The notes below the pieces were generated by a model. That model saw only the letters and a program-made list of their open reading frames with translations. It was not told where the DNA came from and did not search any database. From NCBI GenBank assembly GCA_036262515.1, contig DATAIT010000078.1, positions 1 to 32,604 of the forward strand: a DNA stretch of 32,604 nucleotides, written 5' to 3'. Source of the stretch: Acidimicrobiales bacterium (GTDB taxonomy: Bacteria > Actinomycetota > Acidimicrobiia > Acidimicrobiales > GCA-2861595). Position numbers and translations under genes: made by a program. Of this stretch, positions 16,475 through 25,250 are shown in pieces. The stretch's first letter is position 1; every line of letters begins with the position of its first letter.

Positions 16475-16836
16475 GCCAGGTCCTGGGGACCGGCGTTCTC
16501 CAGCCAGCGGGCGGTGCCGGCGGACAGCAGGGTGTCCAGATCGGCGCCGCTGTTCAGCTGGAAGTGGAACTCGAGGAGGTCGTCGTAGCTGATGGGCGCA
16601 CCAGCCTTGTGCTCGTCCAGCTCGGCCGGCATGTGCCACACCGAGAGCGAGATCCCCGACGCCAGCAGGACGTCGACCACACGGGCCTCCGCCGGCTTGG
16701 CCACCGCCACCCGGCACGACGGGCACTGGAAGGCGTAGGAGCTCTCGTACGTGGTCGAGCACAGCAGCACGCGGACGTCGTGGGTGGTCAGCTCGACGTC
16801 ACCACACGTGGGGCAACTGGCCCGAATCATCGCCAT
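16471..16836 (-). CDS. Small zinc-ribbon-like protein, function unknown
   Basis: A 121-residue protein with two Cys pairs, CPTC near residue 8 and CPSC near residue 37, spaced as in a zinc ribbon. A C-terminal helical part follows, with ISYDDLLEFHFQLNS. No membrane segment or catalytic motif is visible. I chose the ATG at 16836 because GGAGGGAGGAG stands at correct distance upstream. It is the first gene of a likely minus-strand operon running through tatA, tatC and helY. Confidence 0.75.
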   Translation of the reverse strand: MAMIRASCPTCGDVELTTHDVRVLLCSTTYESSYAFQCPSCRVAVAKPAEARVVDVLLASGISLSVWHMPAELDEHKAGAPISYDDLLEFHFQLNSGADLDTLLSAGTARWLENAGPQDLA

Positions 16837-16935
16837 GCTCTCCTCCCTCCGATTCCGTCGTTGTCTCATCGGCCTGGGACTTCCATCGGCGCGGACCTCG
16901 CTCTGACTTAAGAATTCCGTTCGACTCTTCCCAGG

Positions 16936-16961
16936 GGGAGGGGGGACTAGTCCTCCCCTCC
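16936..16961. repeat. Imperfect 26-bp inverted repeat between divergent genes
   Basis: A purine-rich arm (ggggagggggga) meets a pyrimidine-rich arm (tcctcccctcc) around ACTAGT; 11 of 13 arm positions pair, or 10 Watson-Crick plus wobble depending on register. It sits between the zinc-ribbon gene and the histidine kinase gene, where an operator could act on both. No known regulator motif is recognised. Confidence 0.4.
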
Positions 16962-17003
16962 GCGCATTCAAGCGAGCGCCCGTTTGCGTCGATAGGACCC
17001 GCA

Positions 17004-18878
17004 GTGGATCGGTCGCACGCCCTCCTGCAGTCGATGCTCAGCGGGGTCGCAGCCGGTGCCGATCCGGACCACCTGCTGCGCGAGGCGCTGGCCGGTGCCC
17101 TGGCCGCATCGGGGGGGACCGACGGCGGCGTCGTCCGCCTGGCCGGCGGCGAGTGCATTCCTGCCGCAGCCGCTGGTCGCCTCAGCCCCACAGCCCTCGA
17201 AACCGCCAAGGCGGCCGTGGCGGCGGCGCGGCTGGTCCGGCGCCGGGACGCCGAGACGGGGCTCACCACCGCGGCGGAGCCGCTCCGGGCAGGGCCGTCG
17301 GTCATCGGCGCCTTGATCGTGACCGGCCCCCTCGACCACCTGGACACCTCCGTCCTCCCGCTGTTCGCCGCCGCCGCCGCCATCGTCATGAAGCGTCACG
17401 CCCCTTCCACGCCCGAGGCCCTCCCCGAGCTCCTGGCGTCCCTGGCCGTGATTGCCCGCGATCTCGACGGATCGGCCATGGCGGCGCGGATCCTGGATGC
17501 CGTCCGCGACCTGTTCGGCGTCGACTCGTCGTTGTGCGCCCTGTCGTCGGACGGGGCCGTGCGCGTCGCCGGCTTCCGCGGCATCGACGCCGGGCGGGTG
17601 GCGCAGGCGTCGAGGATGCCGGGATTCCGATCCCTGGTCACGGGCAACGAGGTTCGCATCGACGGCGCCGACGATCCGGTCGTCGCATGCCTGGCCGGCG
17701 TCGATGAGGTCGCCGTGGGGCTGCCCATGGTCGCCGGCGGCCGGATCCTCGGCCGTCTCGTGCTTCTGCTCCCGGCACCGCCGGCTCCTTCCGGTCTCGC
17801 CGTGCTCGAGCGCTTCGCCAGCCAGGTGGCGGTGTGCCTGCTCGCCGCCCACCTGCACCGCACGCTCGGTGACCAGGAGCACCGCCTCTCGTCGGTGACG
17901 CACTCCGTCGGCCAGCCGGTCGTCATGGTCGACGAGAGCGGTCGCCTGGTGGAGGTCAACGGCGCCGCCGCACACGCCTTCCGCCTGGCCGGGAACTTCG
18001 AGCGGGGCCAGTCGGTCATCGGGCGACTGGGGCACCCGGCGGTGGAGAGGATGCTGACGTCGGGCCACGAGGGCACCGCCGAGGTGGTCGTCGGCTCCGG
18101 CGAGGACCGGGTCTACCGGGCCACCGTGCGGCGTGTCCGAGGGGCGGACGGTCGCGTCACGGGGCGGGTCCTGGTGCTCGACGACGTCACCACGGCGCGC
18201 CAGACCGACGCCCTGAAGGCCGATTTCGTGGCCGTGATCGGGCACGAGCTGCGCACGCCGATCACGGTCATGAAGGGCTACCTCAAGACCCTCGTGCGCA
18301 GGGGCGACAGCCTGACGCCGGAGCGGCGGGCGCAGGCCCTCAACGCGGTCGACGCCAACGTGTCACGGCTGGAGCGCCTCATCGAGGACCTGCTCTTCGT
18401 GTCGTCGATCGAGCAGCGCTCGGCCCAGCTCGACCTGCGTCCGGTGAACCTGTGCGAGCTGCTGCGCGGGCAGGCGGGAGGCCGTGTGGCCGTCGACCTG
18501 CCCGACTCCCCCGTGCTCGTCGAGGTGGACGAGGACCGCCTCGGCCAGGTCGTCCGTCACCTGCTGGAGAACGCCCTCGAGCACTCGGCCGGCGAGGTGA
18601 CGTTGCGACTCCTGCAGAACGGGAACTCGGCCGAGGTGTCGGTGGAGGACTCGGGGCCCGGCATCTTCTCGGGCGACGTGCCGCACCTGTTCTCCCGGTT
18701 CCACCAGCTCGACGGTTCGTCCACCCGTACCCACGGCGGCCTCGGGATCGGCCTGTACATCTGCCGCCGCATCGTCGAGGCCATGGGTGGCAAGATCTGG
18801 TGCGAGAGCCGCCTGGGCGTCGGCAGCCGCTTCATCTTCAGCGTCCCCACGGTCGCCGTCCACGCCGAGGTCTCGTGA
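17004..18878 (+). CDS. Soluble sensor histidine kinase with GAF-like and PAS domains
   Basis: A 624-residue protein without membrane segments. Two GAF-like sensory regions are suggested (about 1-130 and 145-290), then a PAS domain (about 300-400, starting GQPVVMVDESGRLVEVNGAA), a HisKA domain with phosphoacceptor His414 in GHELRTPIT, and an HATPase domain (about 500-620) with N-box HLLENALEHS, DSGPGI and GGLGIGLYI. It should autophosphorylate on His414 in response to a cytosolic signal; no response regulator is encoded in the window, so its partner is elsewhere. The GTG start at 17004 has only a weak AGGA upstream. Confidence 0.9.
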   Translation: MDRSHALLQSMLSGVAAGADPDHLLREALAGALAASGGTDGGVVRLAGGECIPAAAAGRLSPTALETAKAAVAAARLVRRRDAETGLTTAAEPLRAGPSVIGALIVTGPLDHLDTSVLPLFAAAAAIVMKRHAPSTPEALPELLASLAVIARDLDGSAMAARILDAVRDLFGVDSSLCALSSDGAVRVAGFRGIDAGRVAQASRMPGFRSLVTGNEVRIDGADDPVVACLAGVDEVAVGLPMVAGGRILGRLVLLLPAPPAPSGLAVLERFASQVAVCLLAAHLHRTLGDQEHRLSSVTHSVGQPVVMVDESGRLVEVNGAAAHAFRLAGNFERGQSVIGRLGHPAVERMLTSGHEGTAEVVVGSGEDRVYRATVRRVRGADGRVTGRVLVLDDVTTARQTDALKADFVAVIGHELRTPITVMKGYLKTLVRRGDSLTPERRAQALNAVDANVSRLERLIEDLLFVSSIEQRSAQLDLRPVNLCELLRGQAGGRVAVDLPDSPVLVEVDEDRLGQVVRHLLENALEHSAGEVTLRLLQNGNSAEVSVEDSGPGIFSGDVPHLFSRFHQLDGSSTRTHGGLGIGLYICRRIVEAMGGKIWCESRLGVGSRFIFSVPTVAVHAEVS

Positions 18879-18892
18879 GGGGTCGCCTCTCC

Positions 18893-18898
18893 TAGCTT
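18893..18898 (+). promoter_or_regulatory. Predicted -10 element (TAGCTT) of a leaderless promoter
   Basis: TAGCTT is six bases before the GTG at 18905, placing transcription start on that codon. There is no ribosome site. It gives the phosphodiesterase gene its own promoter in the 26-base gap after the kinase gene. Confidence 0.45.
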
Positions 18899-18904
18899 GG
18901 TGCG

Positions 18905-19606
18905 GTGGAGCCCGTCGTCCGGCCGCCCATCGGCTTCGCGCACCGAGGTGCGCGGGCGCATGCGGTCGAGAACACCGTCGACGCCTTCCGCCTGGCCCTG
19001 CGCCTGGGGGCCACCGGGCTCGAGAGCGACGTGTGGCTCACCGCCGACGGGGTCCCGGTCCTCGACCACGACGGTGTGGTCCGGGAACGGCTCCGCAAGC
19101 GTCGCTTCGCCGACCTCGATCGCGCCGCCCTGCCCGCCCACGTGCTGACGCTGCCCGAGCTGTACGACGCGTGCGGGACCGGCTTCGAGCTGTCACTCGA
19201 TGTGAAGGACGACGCGGCCGCCGGACCGGTGGCCGTCGCCGCCAGGGAGGCGGGCGCCGAGTCGAGGCTGTGGATGTGCCACCCGGACTGGAACACCGTG
19301 GCCGGTTGGCGGGCCCTGGCGCCGACGGCCCGGCTCGTGAACTCCACCCGCCGCCGGGCCATGAAGGAGGGTGTCGAGCGGCGAGCGGCGTCCCTGGCCG
19401 ATTCGGGCGTGGACGCCGTGAACCTCCACCACACCGACTGGACGACGGGATTCGTCACCCTCTTCCACCGCTTCGACGTGCTCACCATGGCATGGGACTG
19501 CCAGCACTCCCATGTCCTGCTCGAGGTGCTCCGCATGGGCGTCGACGCCGTGTTCTCCGACCACACCGACCGCATGCAGGAGGCCATCGCCGCCGTGCAC
19601 CGGTAG
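18905..19606 (+). CDS. Glycerophosphodiester phosphodiesterase family protein
   Basis: A 233-residue GDPD-type TIM barrel. Key residues are visible: His13-Arg14 in FAHRGA, Glu40 and Asp42 in GLESDVWLT, and His55 in VLDHDG, which together form the metal and general acid-base site. Further strand motifs ELSLDVKD and VDAVFSDHTDRM fit the barrel. The family hydrolyses glycerophosphodiesters to glycerol-3-phosphate and an alcohol; no signal peptide is seen, so it is probably cytosolic. It lies downstream of the kinase gene on the same strand and ends convergent with lepB. Confidence 0.88.
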   Translation: MEPVVRPPIGFAHRGARAHAVENTVDAFRLALRLGATGLESDVWLTADGVPVLDHDGVVRERLRKRRFADLDRAALPAHVLTLPELYDACGTGFELSLDVKDDAAAGPVAVAAREAGAESRLWMCHPDWNTVAGWRALAPTARLVNSTRRRAMKEGVERRAASLADSGVDAVNLHHTDWTTGFVTLFHRFDVLTMAWDCQHSHVLLEVLRMGVDAVFSDHTDRMQEAIAAVHR

Positions 19607-19673
19607 ACGTGCGCCGGCGATCCGGCGGACGGCTCCTGCCCGGGCCCGCCTTCGGGGCGAGGGCGCGCGTTCC

Positions 19674-20768
19674 CTAGAGGAGACCGACGGCGCTGAGGGG
19701 CCAGACCCGCACGAACGCCCGCCCGACGATGCTCGACTCCTCGATGGCGCCGAACACCCGGCTGTCGCTCGAGTTGCCCCGGTTGTCCCCCATCACCCAC
19801 ACGTAGCCGTCGGGAATGCGCTGCGGGCTGAAGTCCGCGGTGGTGATTCCCTGCTCGAGGTACGGCTCGCGCAGCTGCCGGCCGTTGACGTACACCGACC
19901 CGTCGTGGCCCTCCACCGTCTCGCCGGACAACCCGACGACCCGCTTGATGAGGTCGCGGATCTGGCCGACGTCGTTGGGAGGACGCTCGAACACCACGAT
20001 GTCGCCCCGGTGGACGTCGTGGAGCCGGTAGCTCAGCTTGTTGACGAGCACGCGGTCCTGGATGTTGAGGGTGTGCTCCATGGATGCCGACGGGATGTAG
20101 AAGGCCTGGATCAGGAACGTCTTGATCACGATGGCGGCGATCAGGGCGGCGCCGATGATCACGACCCACTCGATCGTGTTGCGCATCCGGCTGCGCGTGC
20201 CTGCCCGGGGCGGGGTCTCGTCGGCCGCCGGCCGCTCCAGCGTGGCCGTCGTGGTGTTGCCGGCGGCGAGCGTGGCGCCGGTGGTCGCCTCGCCCGTGCT
20301 CGTCGAGACGCTCGGGGCGCCCGTCGCCTCGACGGTGACGAGCGGGACGGTGGGCTCGTCGGCCCAGTGGGGAGGTGCTTCCGGAGCGACGTCCGCCGGC
20401 GCGTCCACTCCCCCATCGGGCTCCGTGCCCTGCTGCAGCCACGCCGCCTCGTTCGCCCGATGCTCCGGTATGCGCCCGGTCGGAGGCCACCCCGTCGCGC
20501 CCTCTGGCTCCGCCACCTCGACCTCGGGCGGCGGCTCGGGAGGACGGCTCCACGGATCGTCGGCCGCCTCGACCGGGCTCCACGGGCGTTCCGCGGGCGC
20601 TTCGATCGGGCTCCACGCGTCCGTCTCCGGCGTTCGCCCGACGTGGGCGACGGCGGCGGCGCTCCCCAGCCGCTCGGCGGCCCGCTGGCCCCGACGGCGC
20701 TCGCGGGCGCGAGCCCTGCTCGACCGGGCAGGCGGACGTCCGTGACGAGCTTCACCCGGTGAGATCAC
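19674..20768 (-). CDS. lepB: Signal peptidase I with long N-terminal extension
   Basis: A 364-residue type I signal peptidase that cleaves exported preproteins at the outer face of the membrane. The nucleophile is Ser229 in PSASME and the general base Lys275 in DLIKRVVGLSGE; the GDNRGNSSDSR box is near residue 333. One membrane helix precedes the catalytic part (about 197-220, EWVVIIGAALIAAIVIKTF). The first 195 residues are an unusually long cytosolic region rich in Pro, Ala, Glu and Thr with repeated WSP segments. The GTG at 20768 is 12 bases after the pafC stop and follows TAGGGT by nine bases. Confidence 0.92.
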   Translation of the reverse strand: MISPGEARHGRPPARSSRARARERRRGQRAAERLGSAAAVAHVGRTPETDAWSPIEAPAERPWSPVEAADDPWSRPPEPPPEVEVAEPEGATGWPPTGRIPEHRANEAAWLQQGTEPDGGVDAPADVAPEAPPHWADEPTVPLVTVEATGAPSVSTSTGEATTGATLAAGNTTTATLERPAADETPPRAGTRSRMRNTIEWVVIIGAALIAAIVIKTFLIQAFYIPSASMEHTLNIQDRVLVNKLSYRLHDVHRGDIVVFERPPNDVGQIRDLIKRVVGLSGETVEGHDGSVYVNGRQLREPYLEQGITTADFSPQRIPDGYVWVMGDNRGNSSDSRVFGAIEESSIVGRAFVRVWPLSAVGLL

Positions 20769-20780
20769 GGTGGAAACACC

Positions 20781-21734
20781 CTACCTGCGGTCTTCCCGAC
20801 CGCGGTAGCGCGTCGCCACCCGGGCCGCCGCCTCCGCCGCCATCGCCGGATCGCCCCCCACGACGTCCGCCGCCGGTCCGAGACGAAGAAGCAGGCGTTC
20901 GAGCCACGCCCGCTCACTCACCCGCAGCCGCACCCGTCGCCGTCCGGAGGCAAGGTCCTCCGCCGCCTCGACCGGGTACTCCTCGGCCACCCAGCGGGCT
21001 TCCGGGGCCAGGTCGAGGACGACCACGGGGTCGTCGGGGCGCGGGTTGAACACGGGCGGCTGCACGGCGGAGGGCCGGGGCTCGAACCGGTCGTCCAGGA
21101 GGGTGGCCGAGCGCGTCCTGTCGACCCGGAAGACCCGGTCGGCCGTCGCCCGGTGGCACCACGCCGCCACGTACCACTGACCGGCGGCGTTGAACACCTG
21201 GTGGGGGTCGATCACCCGCCGGGCCCAGGCGTCGCGTCCGAACGAGTAGTAGTCGATCTCCACCTGGCGGCGCTCGGCCGACGCCTGCTGGAGGGCGGCG
21301 AGCACCTCGGGCGGAGCCGCCCCCAGCTCCACGCCCACCGCCTCGTCGGGGTCCACGCCGAGCACGGCCGCCACCTTGGCCAGGCCGCGCGCCAGCGGGC
21401 CCTCCGGATCGGTTCCCGGGACGGCGAGGAGCGCGTTGCCGGCGGCGACCAGGGCCAGCCCTTCGGCGGGCGTCAGGCGCAGCGGGCGGTCGAACCAGTC
21501 CGCGAACCGGATCCACACGCGCCCGTCCTCGACCGCGGCGTCGATGAGAGTGTCGGGGGTGAACGGGTGGACGCCGCAGAGGAAGAGCAGGCCCAGGTCC
21601 TCGACGACCTCGTCCTCGGTGCAGCCGAACCGCATGCACACGTCCTCGATGGCCGGACCGTCCTCGCCGGCGACCCACGGCACCATGGCCAGCAGGCGGC
21701 GCAGGCGGCGATCGGCCGGCGCGACGGGACTCAT
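20781..21734 (-). CDS. pafC: WYL-domain transcriptional regulator, PafC-like
   Basis: A 317-residue protein with an N-terminal winged-helix-like region (RRLRRLLAMVPWVAGEDGPAI), a central WYL domain (about 145-225, including VEIDYYSFGRD and QWYVAAWCHRATADRVFRVDR) and a WCX-type C-terminal domain. In mycobacteria PafB and PafC form a heterodimer that activates DNA-damage genes independently of LexA, with ligands sensed by the WYL domain. Here it is coupled to pafB by an ATGA overlap and followed 12 bases later by lepB. The assignment as C rests on order and on its divergent N-terminus. Confidence 0.88.
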   Translation of the reverse strand: MSPVAPADRRLRRLLAMVPWVAGEDGPAIEDVCMRFGCTEDEVVEDLGLLFLCGVHPFTPDTLIDAAVEDGRVWIRFADWFDRPLRLTPAEGLALVAAGNALLAVPGTDPEGPLARGLAKVAAVLGVDPDEAVGVELGAAPPEVLAALQQASAERRQVEIDYYSFGRDAWARRVIDPHQVFNAAGQWYVAAWCHRATADRVFRVDRTRSATLLDDRFEPRPSAVQPPVFNPRPDDPVVVLDLAPEARWVAEEYPVEAAEDLASGRRRVRLRVSERAWLERLLLRLGPAADVVGGDPAMAAEAAARVATRYRGREDRR

Positions 21735-22666
21735 CGGGTCACGAAAGCGTCGAGCCATGCGAGCATGTCCGCACGCACCTCCGACGGGCCGAGTACCTCG
21801 GCGTGGTCGAGGAACCCGAGGGCGAACGTGCGGAAGGCGGCCCTGTTCGTGACCGGCAGGGCGAGGACGACGGAGCCGTCGGGGCGCCGCTCCCGCACGG
21901 CCGCCCCTCCGGTGCGGGCCTCGGCCCATCCCGCCTGGTCGGCGTCGACCAGGAGCAGGGCCTCGACCTCCTCCTCGTCGCCCATGCGCCACGGGGCCGG
22001 CGCCGGACCGGGGCGGGCCGCCGGCCTCTCGAAGGCCTGGGGTGGGCCCGGTCGGGGGGCGGAGTCGATGCGGTCGAGCCGGAAGTTCCGGTCCTGCCCG
22101 CGGGCGTGGTCGTGGCCGATCAGGTACCAGTGGCCGCCGCTGTAGGAGAGGCGGTACGGATCGACCGTCCGCTCGGTGGAGCGGTAGCCGAACCGCACGG
22201 TGCGCCGCTCACCCAGCGCAGCGAAGAGCACGGGCAGGTGCTCGCTCCCGGGCAGGGCGGCCACCGGGGCGTCCCGGCCGGCCCGGCCGGTGGCCCCGCC
22301 GAGCTTCCAGATGGCGGTGGCCGCGTCCCCGGGCCCGTCGTCGCCCGCCGCCCCGAGGCGCACGGTGGACGCGGCCAGGTGCAGCGCTGCCAGCTCGTCG
22401 GGCGCCAGGTGCGGATCGGGCAGGCGGTACTGCTCGGGCGGGATGCGGTAGCCCTCGGCACCCTCGGCATGGTCGCCGTCGAGGGGCTCGAGCACCACGG
22501 GGATGCCCATGGCCCGGAGGGCGTCCTTGTCGCGTTCGAACGCCCGGCGGGCCGACTCGCCTTCGCCGTAGCCCGGAACCCGCCGCTGGATCTCCGCCCG
22601 GGAGAGGGGCCGGCCGGCGTCGAGCAGTGCGGCGACCAGGTTGAGCAGGCGTTCGAGCCGGTTCAC
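21731..22666 (-). CDS. pafB: WYL-domain transcriptional regulator, PafB-like
   Basis: A 311-residue partner of PafC. The N-terminal winged helix is clear (LERLLNLVAALLDAGRPLSRAEIQ, then RRAFERDKDALRAMGIPV). The WYL domain follows (about 165-230, TVRFGYRSTERTVDPYRLSY and HWYLIGHDH) and then the WCX domain. The GTG start at 22666 overlaps the DUF3866 stop by four bases (GTGA). TAGCGT lies seven bases before the start codon, within the end of the DUF3866 gene, so pafB may also be transcribed from its own leaderless promoter. Confidence 0.9.
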   Translation of the reverse strand: MNRLERLLNLVAALLDAGRPLSRAEIQRRVPGYGEGESARRAFERDKDALRAMGIPVVLEPLDGDHAEGAEGYRIPPEQYRLPDPHLAPDELAALHLAASTVRLGAAGDDGPGDAATAIWKLGGATGRAGRDAPVAALPGSEHLPVLFAALGERRTVRFGYRSTERTVDPYRLSYSGGHWYLIGHDHARGQDRNFRLDRIDSAPRPGPPQAFERPAARPGPAPAPWRMGDEEEVEALLLVDADQAGWAEARTGGAAVRERRPDGSVVLALPVTNRAAFRTFALGFLDHAEVLGPSEVRADMLAWLDAFVTR

Positions 22667-23679
22667 CCGCCCGACGCTACCGAGGCGGCCAGGACGCCGG
22701 CGGCGGCCGCGTAGGCGTGGAACCGGGGATCCTCGGCCGGCGTCCGGCTCATGCTGGTCACGGCCAGCCCAGCCGACCGGAGCAGGGCGACGACGTCGGG
22801 GATGTCGACGTCCACGACCTCGTGCCTGCCGGCGGCCGGGTGCGGCTCGCCCCGTGGGACGGCGACGAGGGCCTTCTCGCGCGCCAGCTCGAGCACGGTG
22901 GCCGAGTGGTGACTCAGCCCGTGGTGGCGGGCTCGGGTATCGGCGTCGGACCAGCGCAGGGCCACGATGACGTCGGCGTGACGGCGGGCGGCGGCATCGA
23001 TGAGCGAGGCCCCTTCGACCGCACCGTGGCCGTGCCGGGTGCCGGTGCCGACGATCCCCGGCCCGGGCGCCACGACCACGGCGTCGGCGCCGGCCACGGA
23101 CACGGCGACGTCGAGGCCGGACAGGGGGTTGACCGCCTCGTGGTCGCCGCCGAACGCCTGCCCCGCCGACACGGTGGCCGCCAGCAGATCCCGCTGACGC
23201 AGATCCGCCACCAGATCCGACAACGCGAGCGGCAGCGCGGCAGAGTCGGTCATCACGTGGACCAGCCGCCGGCCGGGAGCGGTCGCCGCGAAGGCGCAGG
23301 CGACGGCGGCCAGGTGGCTGTGCAGCGGGCACACCACGACGGGCACCCCGGCCAACGACCGGGGAGGGGCGTAGCCCTCGGCCTCCTCGGCGACCCCGGC
23401 GTCCACCTGGACGGAGGTGTACCGCACCTTCATCACATGCCCACCCCCGGGAAGGGAGAGCTCGGATCGCGACAGGTTCCAGTGCACCACGTCCCAGCCC
23501 CCGGTCCCCAGACCGAGGTCCACCGCGGTCGTGTTCACGACCACCGAGTCCCCGACGGCCACGGGCCCGACCAGATGCGTGAGCACGTACGCGCGCCGCC
23601 CGGAGTCGAGGGACACCCGCTGCAACCCGTCCCGTTGGGACACAAGCGCGGCGACAACGTGCGTCGAGAAGCTCGGCAC
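22663..23679 (-). CDS. DUF3866 family protein
   Basis: A 338-residue soluble protein of the actinobacterial DUF3866 family. Visible features are an N-terminal beta-rich part (SRRAYVLTHL-like, VAVGDSVVVNTTAVDLGLGTGGWDVVHWNL), the segment HVMKVRYTSVQVDAGVAEE near residue 80, and a Rossmann-like region with VVVAPGPGIVGTGTRHGHGAVEGA near residues 200-222. The biochemical role of the family is not known to me. It sits between pafA and pafB and overlaps pafB, so it is probably expressed with the pupylation and regulator genes. The GTG at 23679 has no strong ribosome site. Confidence 0.85.
   Translation of the reverse strand: MPSFSTHVVAALVSQRDGLQRVSLDSGRRAYVLTHLVGPVAVGDSVVVNTTAVDLGLGTGGWDVVHWNLSRSELSLPGGGHVMKVRYTSVQVDAGVAEEAEGYAPPRSLAGVPVVVCPLHSHLAAVACAFAATAPGRRLVHVMTDSAALPLALSDLVADLRQRDLLAATVSAGQAFGGDHEAVNPLSGLDVAVSVAGADAVVVAPGPGIVGTGTRHGHGAVEGASLIDAAARRHADVIVALRWSDADTRARHHGLSHHSATVLELAREKALVAVPRGEPHPAAGRHEVVDVDIPDVVALLRSAGLAVTSMSRTPAEDPRFHAYAAAAGVLAASVASGG
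22674..22679 (-). promoter_or_regulatory. Possible internal -10 element (TAGCGT) for pafB
   Basis: Minus-strand TAGCGT, a TANNNT hexamer, lies seven bases before the pafB GTG inside the last codons of the DUF3866 gene. No -35 is visible. Chance occurrence in coding sequence is possible. Confidence 0.3.
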
Positions 23680-23806
23680 GCTCAGCGCGCCGCCCGGCGG
23701 CGGCCGCCGGCGGGCGGGCCGGACGGGAGGGGACCCGGCGGAGGGGCCCAGCCGCCGGCCGGGGTGGACCGGAATGGGAGGAGCCCCTGAGGCTCAGGAC
23801 CGGCCG

Positions 23807-23822
23807 CTCGCCCGGGGGCGAG
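23807..23822 (-). terminator. GC-rich hairpin after pafA
   Basis: CTCGCCC and GGGCGAG form a perfect 7-bp stem with two bases between, 12 bases after the pafA stop. There is no T-tract, as is common for actinobacterial terminators. A second inverted repeat (CCTGAG/CTCAGG, one base between) follows in the same 154-bp gap before DUF3866, which otherwise shows nothing. Confidence 0.45.
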
Positions 23823-23833
23823 AAGCGGTGCCC

Positions 23834-25192
23834 TCACAGGGAGGCGATGAGCTTCTCGACGCGCTCGTCCTTGGCTTTGAACGGGTCCTTGCACAGCACC
23901 GTTCGCTGCGCCTGGTCGTTCAGCTTGAGGTGGACCCAGTCCACCGTGAAGTCGCGCCGCCGTTCCTTGGCCCGCTTGATGAACTCGCCCCGCAGCTTGG
24001 CGCGGGTGGTCTGCGGGGGCTCGTCGACGGCGGTGTTGATGGCCTCGTCGGTGCAGATGCGCTCCACCATGCCGCGCTGCTGCATCTTGTAGAACAGCCC
24101 GCGCTCCTGGGACACGTCGTGGTACTGGAGGTCCATCAGGGCGATCTTGGGATGGGTGAGCGGCACGCCGTGGCGGGCCTGGTAGCCGTCGAGGAGCTTG
24201 TACTTGATCACCCAGTCGCACTCCCGGTCGAGCGACATCGGATCCTTCTCCAGGCCGTTGAGGCAGTGCTCCCACATCATCAGGGCCTGCTCCTCGAGGG
24301 GGCTCAGCCCACGCTGGGCGTGGTACTTCTGGGCCCTCGTGAGGTACTCGGACTGGATGTCGATGGCGGTGACCTCGCGGCCGTTGGCCAGGCGGACCCG
24401 TCGTTTGCAGGTGGGATCGTGGCTGATCTCGCGTATGGCCCGGATCGGGTTCTCCAGGGTCATCTCCCGGAGCACCACGTTCGGGTCCTCCAGCATCCGC
24501 AGCATGATGCTGGTGGCGCCGACCTTCAGGAAGGTGGCGTACTCGCTCATGTTGGAATCGCCCACGATCACGTGGAGGCGCCGGAACCGCTCGGCGTCGG
24601 CATGGGGCTCGTCGCGCGTGTTGATGATGGGCCGGCTGCGGGTGGTGGCGCTGCTCACGCCCTCCCAGATGTGCTCGGCCCGCTGGGCCATGCAGTACAC
24701 CGCGCCCCGCGCCGTCTGCAGCACCTTCCCGGCGCCGGCGTAGATCTGGCGGGAGACGAAGAACGGGATCAGCACGTCGGCGTAGTGGCCGAAATCGTCC
24801 CGCCGGCTCGTCAGGTAGTTCTCGTGGCAGCCGTAGGAGTTGCCGGCCGAGTCCGTGTTGTTCTTGAACAGGTAGATGACCCCCCGGATGCCTTCCTCCC
24901 GGAGTCGCTGCTCGGCGCTGAGCAGCAGGTGCTCGAGGATCCGCTCCCCCGCCTTGTCGTGCACGACCAGGTCGTAGATCGAGTCGCACTCGGGCGTGGC
25001 GTACTCGGGATGGCTGCCCACGTCGAGGTAGAGGCGGGCCCCGTTCTCCAGGAAGACGTTGCTGCTGCGGCCCCAGCTGACCACCCGGCGGAACAGGTAG
25101 CGGGCGACCTCGTCGGGGCTCAGCCGGCGCTGCCCGCGGAGCGTGCAGGTGACGCCGTACTCGTTCTCGAGCCCGAAGATGCGTCGATCCAT
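23834..25192 (-). CDS. pafA: Pup-protein ligase PafA
   Basis: A 452-residue ligase, the same length as the mycobacterial enzyme. It phosphorylates the C-terminal glutamate of deamidated Pup with ATP and joins it to substrate lysines. The N-terminal metal-binding signature is [13 protein letters not shown] (Glu9), and the catalytic aspartate is Asp57 in [16 protein letters not shown]. The nucleotide-site motifs [17 protein letters not shown] and NTRDEPHAD are present. It lacks the extra loop near residue 40 that marks Dop. The ATG at 25192 gives the canonical N-terminus; no ribosome site is obvious. Transcribed after a 58-base gap that is divergent from the DUF2007 gene. Confidence 0.97.
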   Translation of the reverse strand: MDRRIFGLENEYGVTCTLRGQRRLSPDEVARYLFRRVVSWGRSSNVFLENGARLYLDVGSHPEYATPECDSIYDLVVHDKAGERILEHLLLSAEQRLREEGIRGVIYLFKNNTDSAGNSYGCHENYLTSRRDDFGHYADVLIPFFVSRQIYAGAGKVLQTARGAVYCMAQRAEHIWEGVSSATTRSRPIINTRDEPHADAERFRRLHVIVGDSNMSEYATFLKVGATSIMLRMLEDPNVVLREMTLENPIRAIREISHDPTCKRRVRLANGREVTAIDIQSEYLTRAQKYHAQRGLSPLEEQALMMWEHCLNGLEKDPMSLDRECDWVIKYKLLDGYQARHGVPLTHPKIALMDLQYHDVSQERGLFYKMQQRGMVERICTDEAINTAVDEPPQTTRAKLRGEFIKRAKERRRDFTVDWVHLKLNDQAQRTVLCKDPFKAKDERVEKLIASL

Positions 25193-25250
25193 CGTGGGTG
25201 GGTGCCCCCCTGGCGAGCCGGGTGTGTCCTCCACGGTACCGTTCGCCTTC

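Noticed and set aside
19607-19673. Bidirectional terminator between the convergent GDPD and lepB genes
   Set aside because: Only a 4-bp CGCC/GGCG stem with a bulged extension and no T-tract could be drawn, too weak to annotate.
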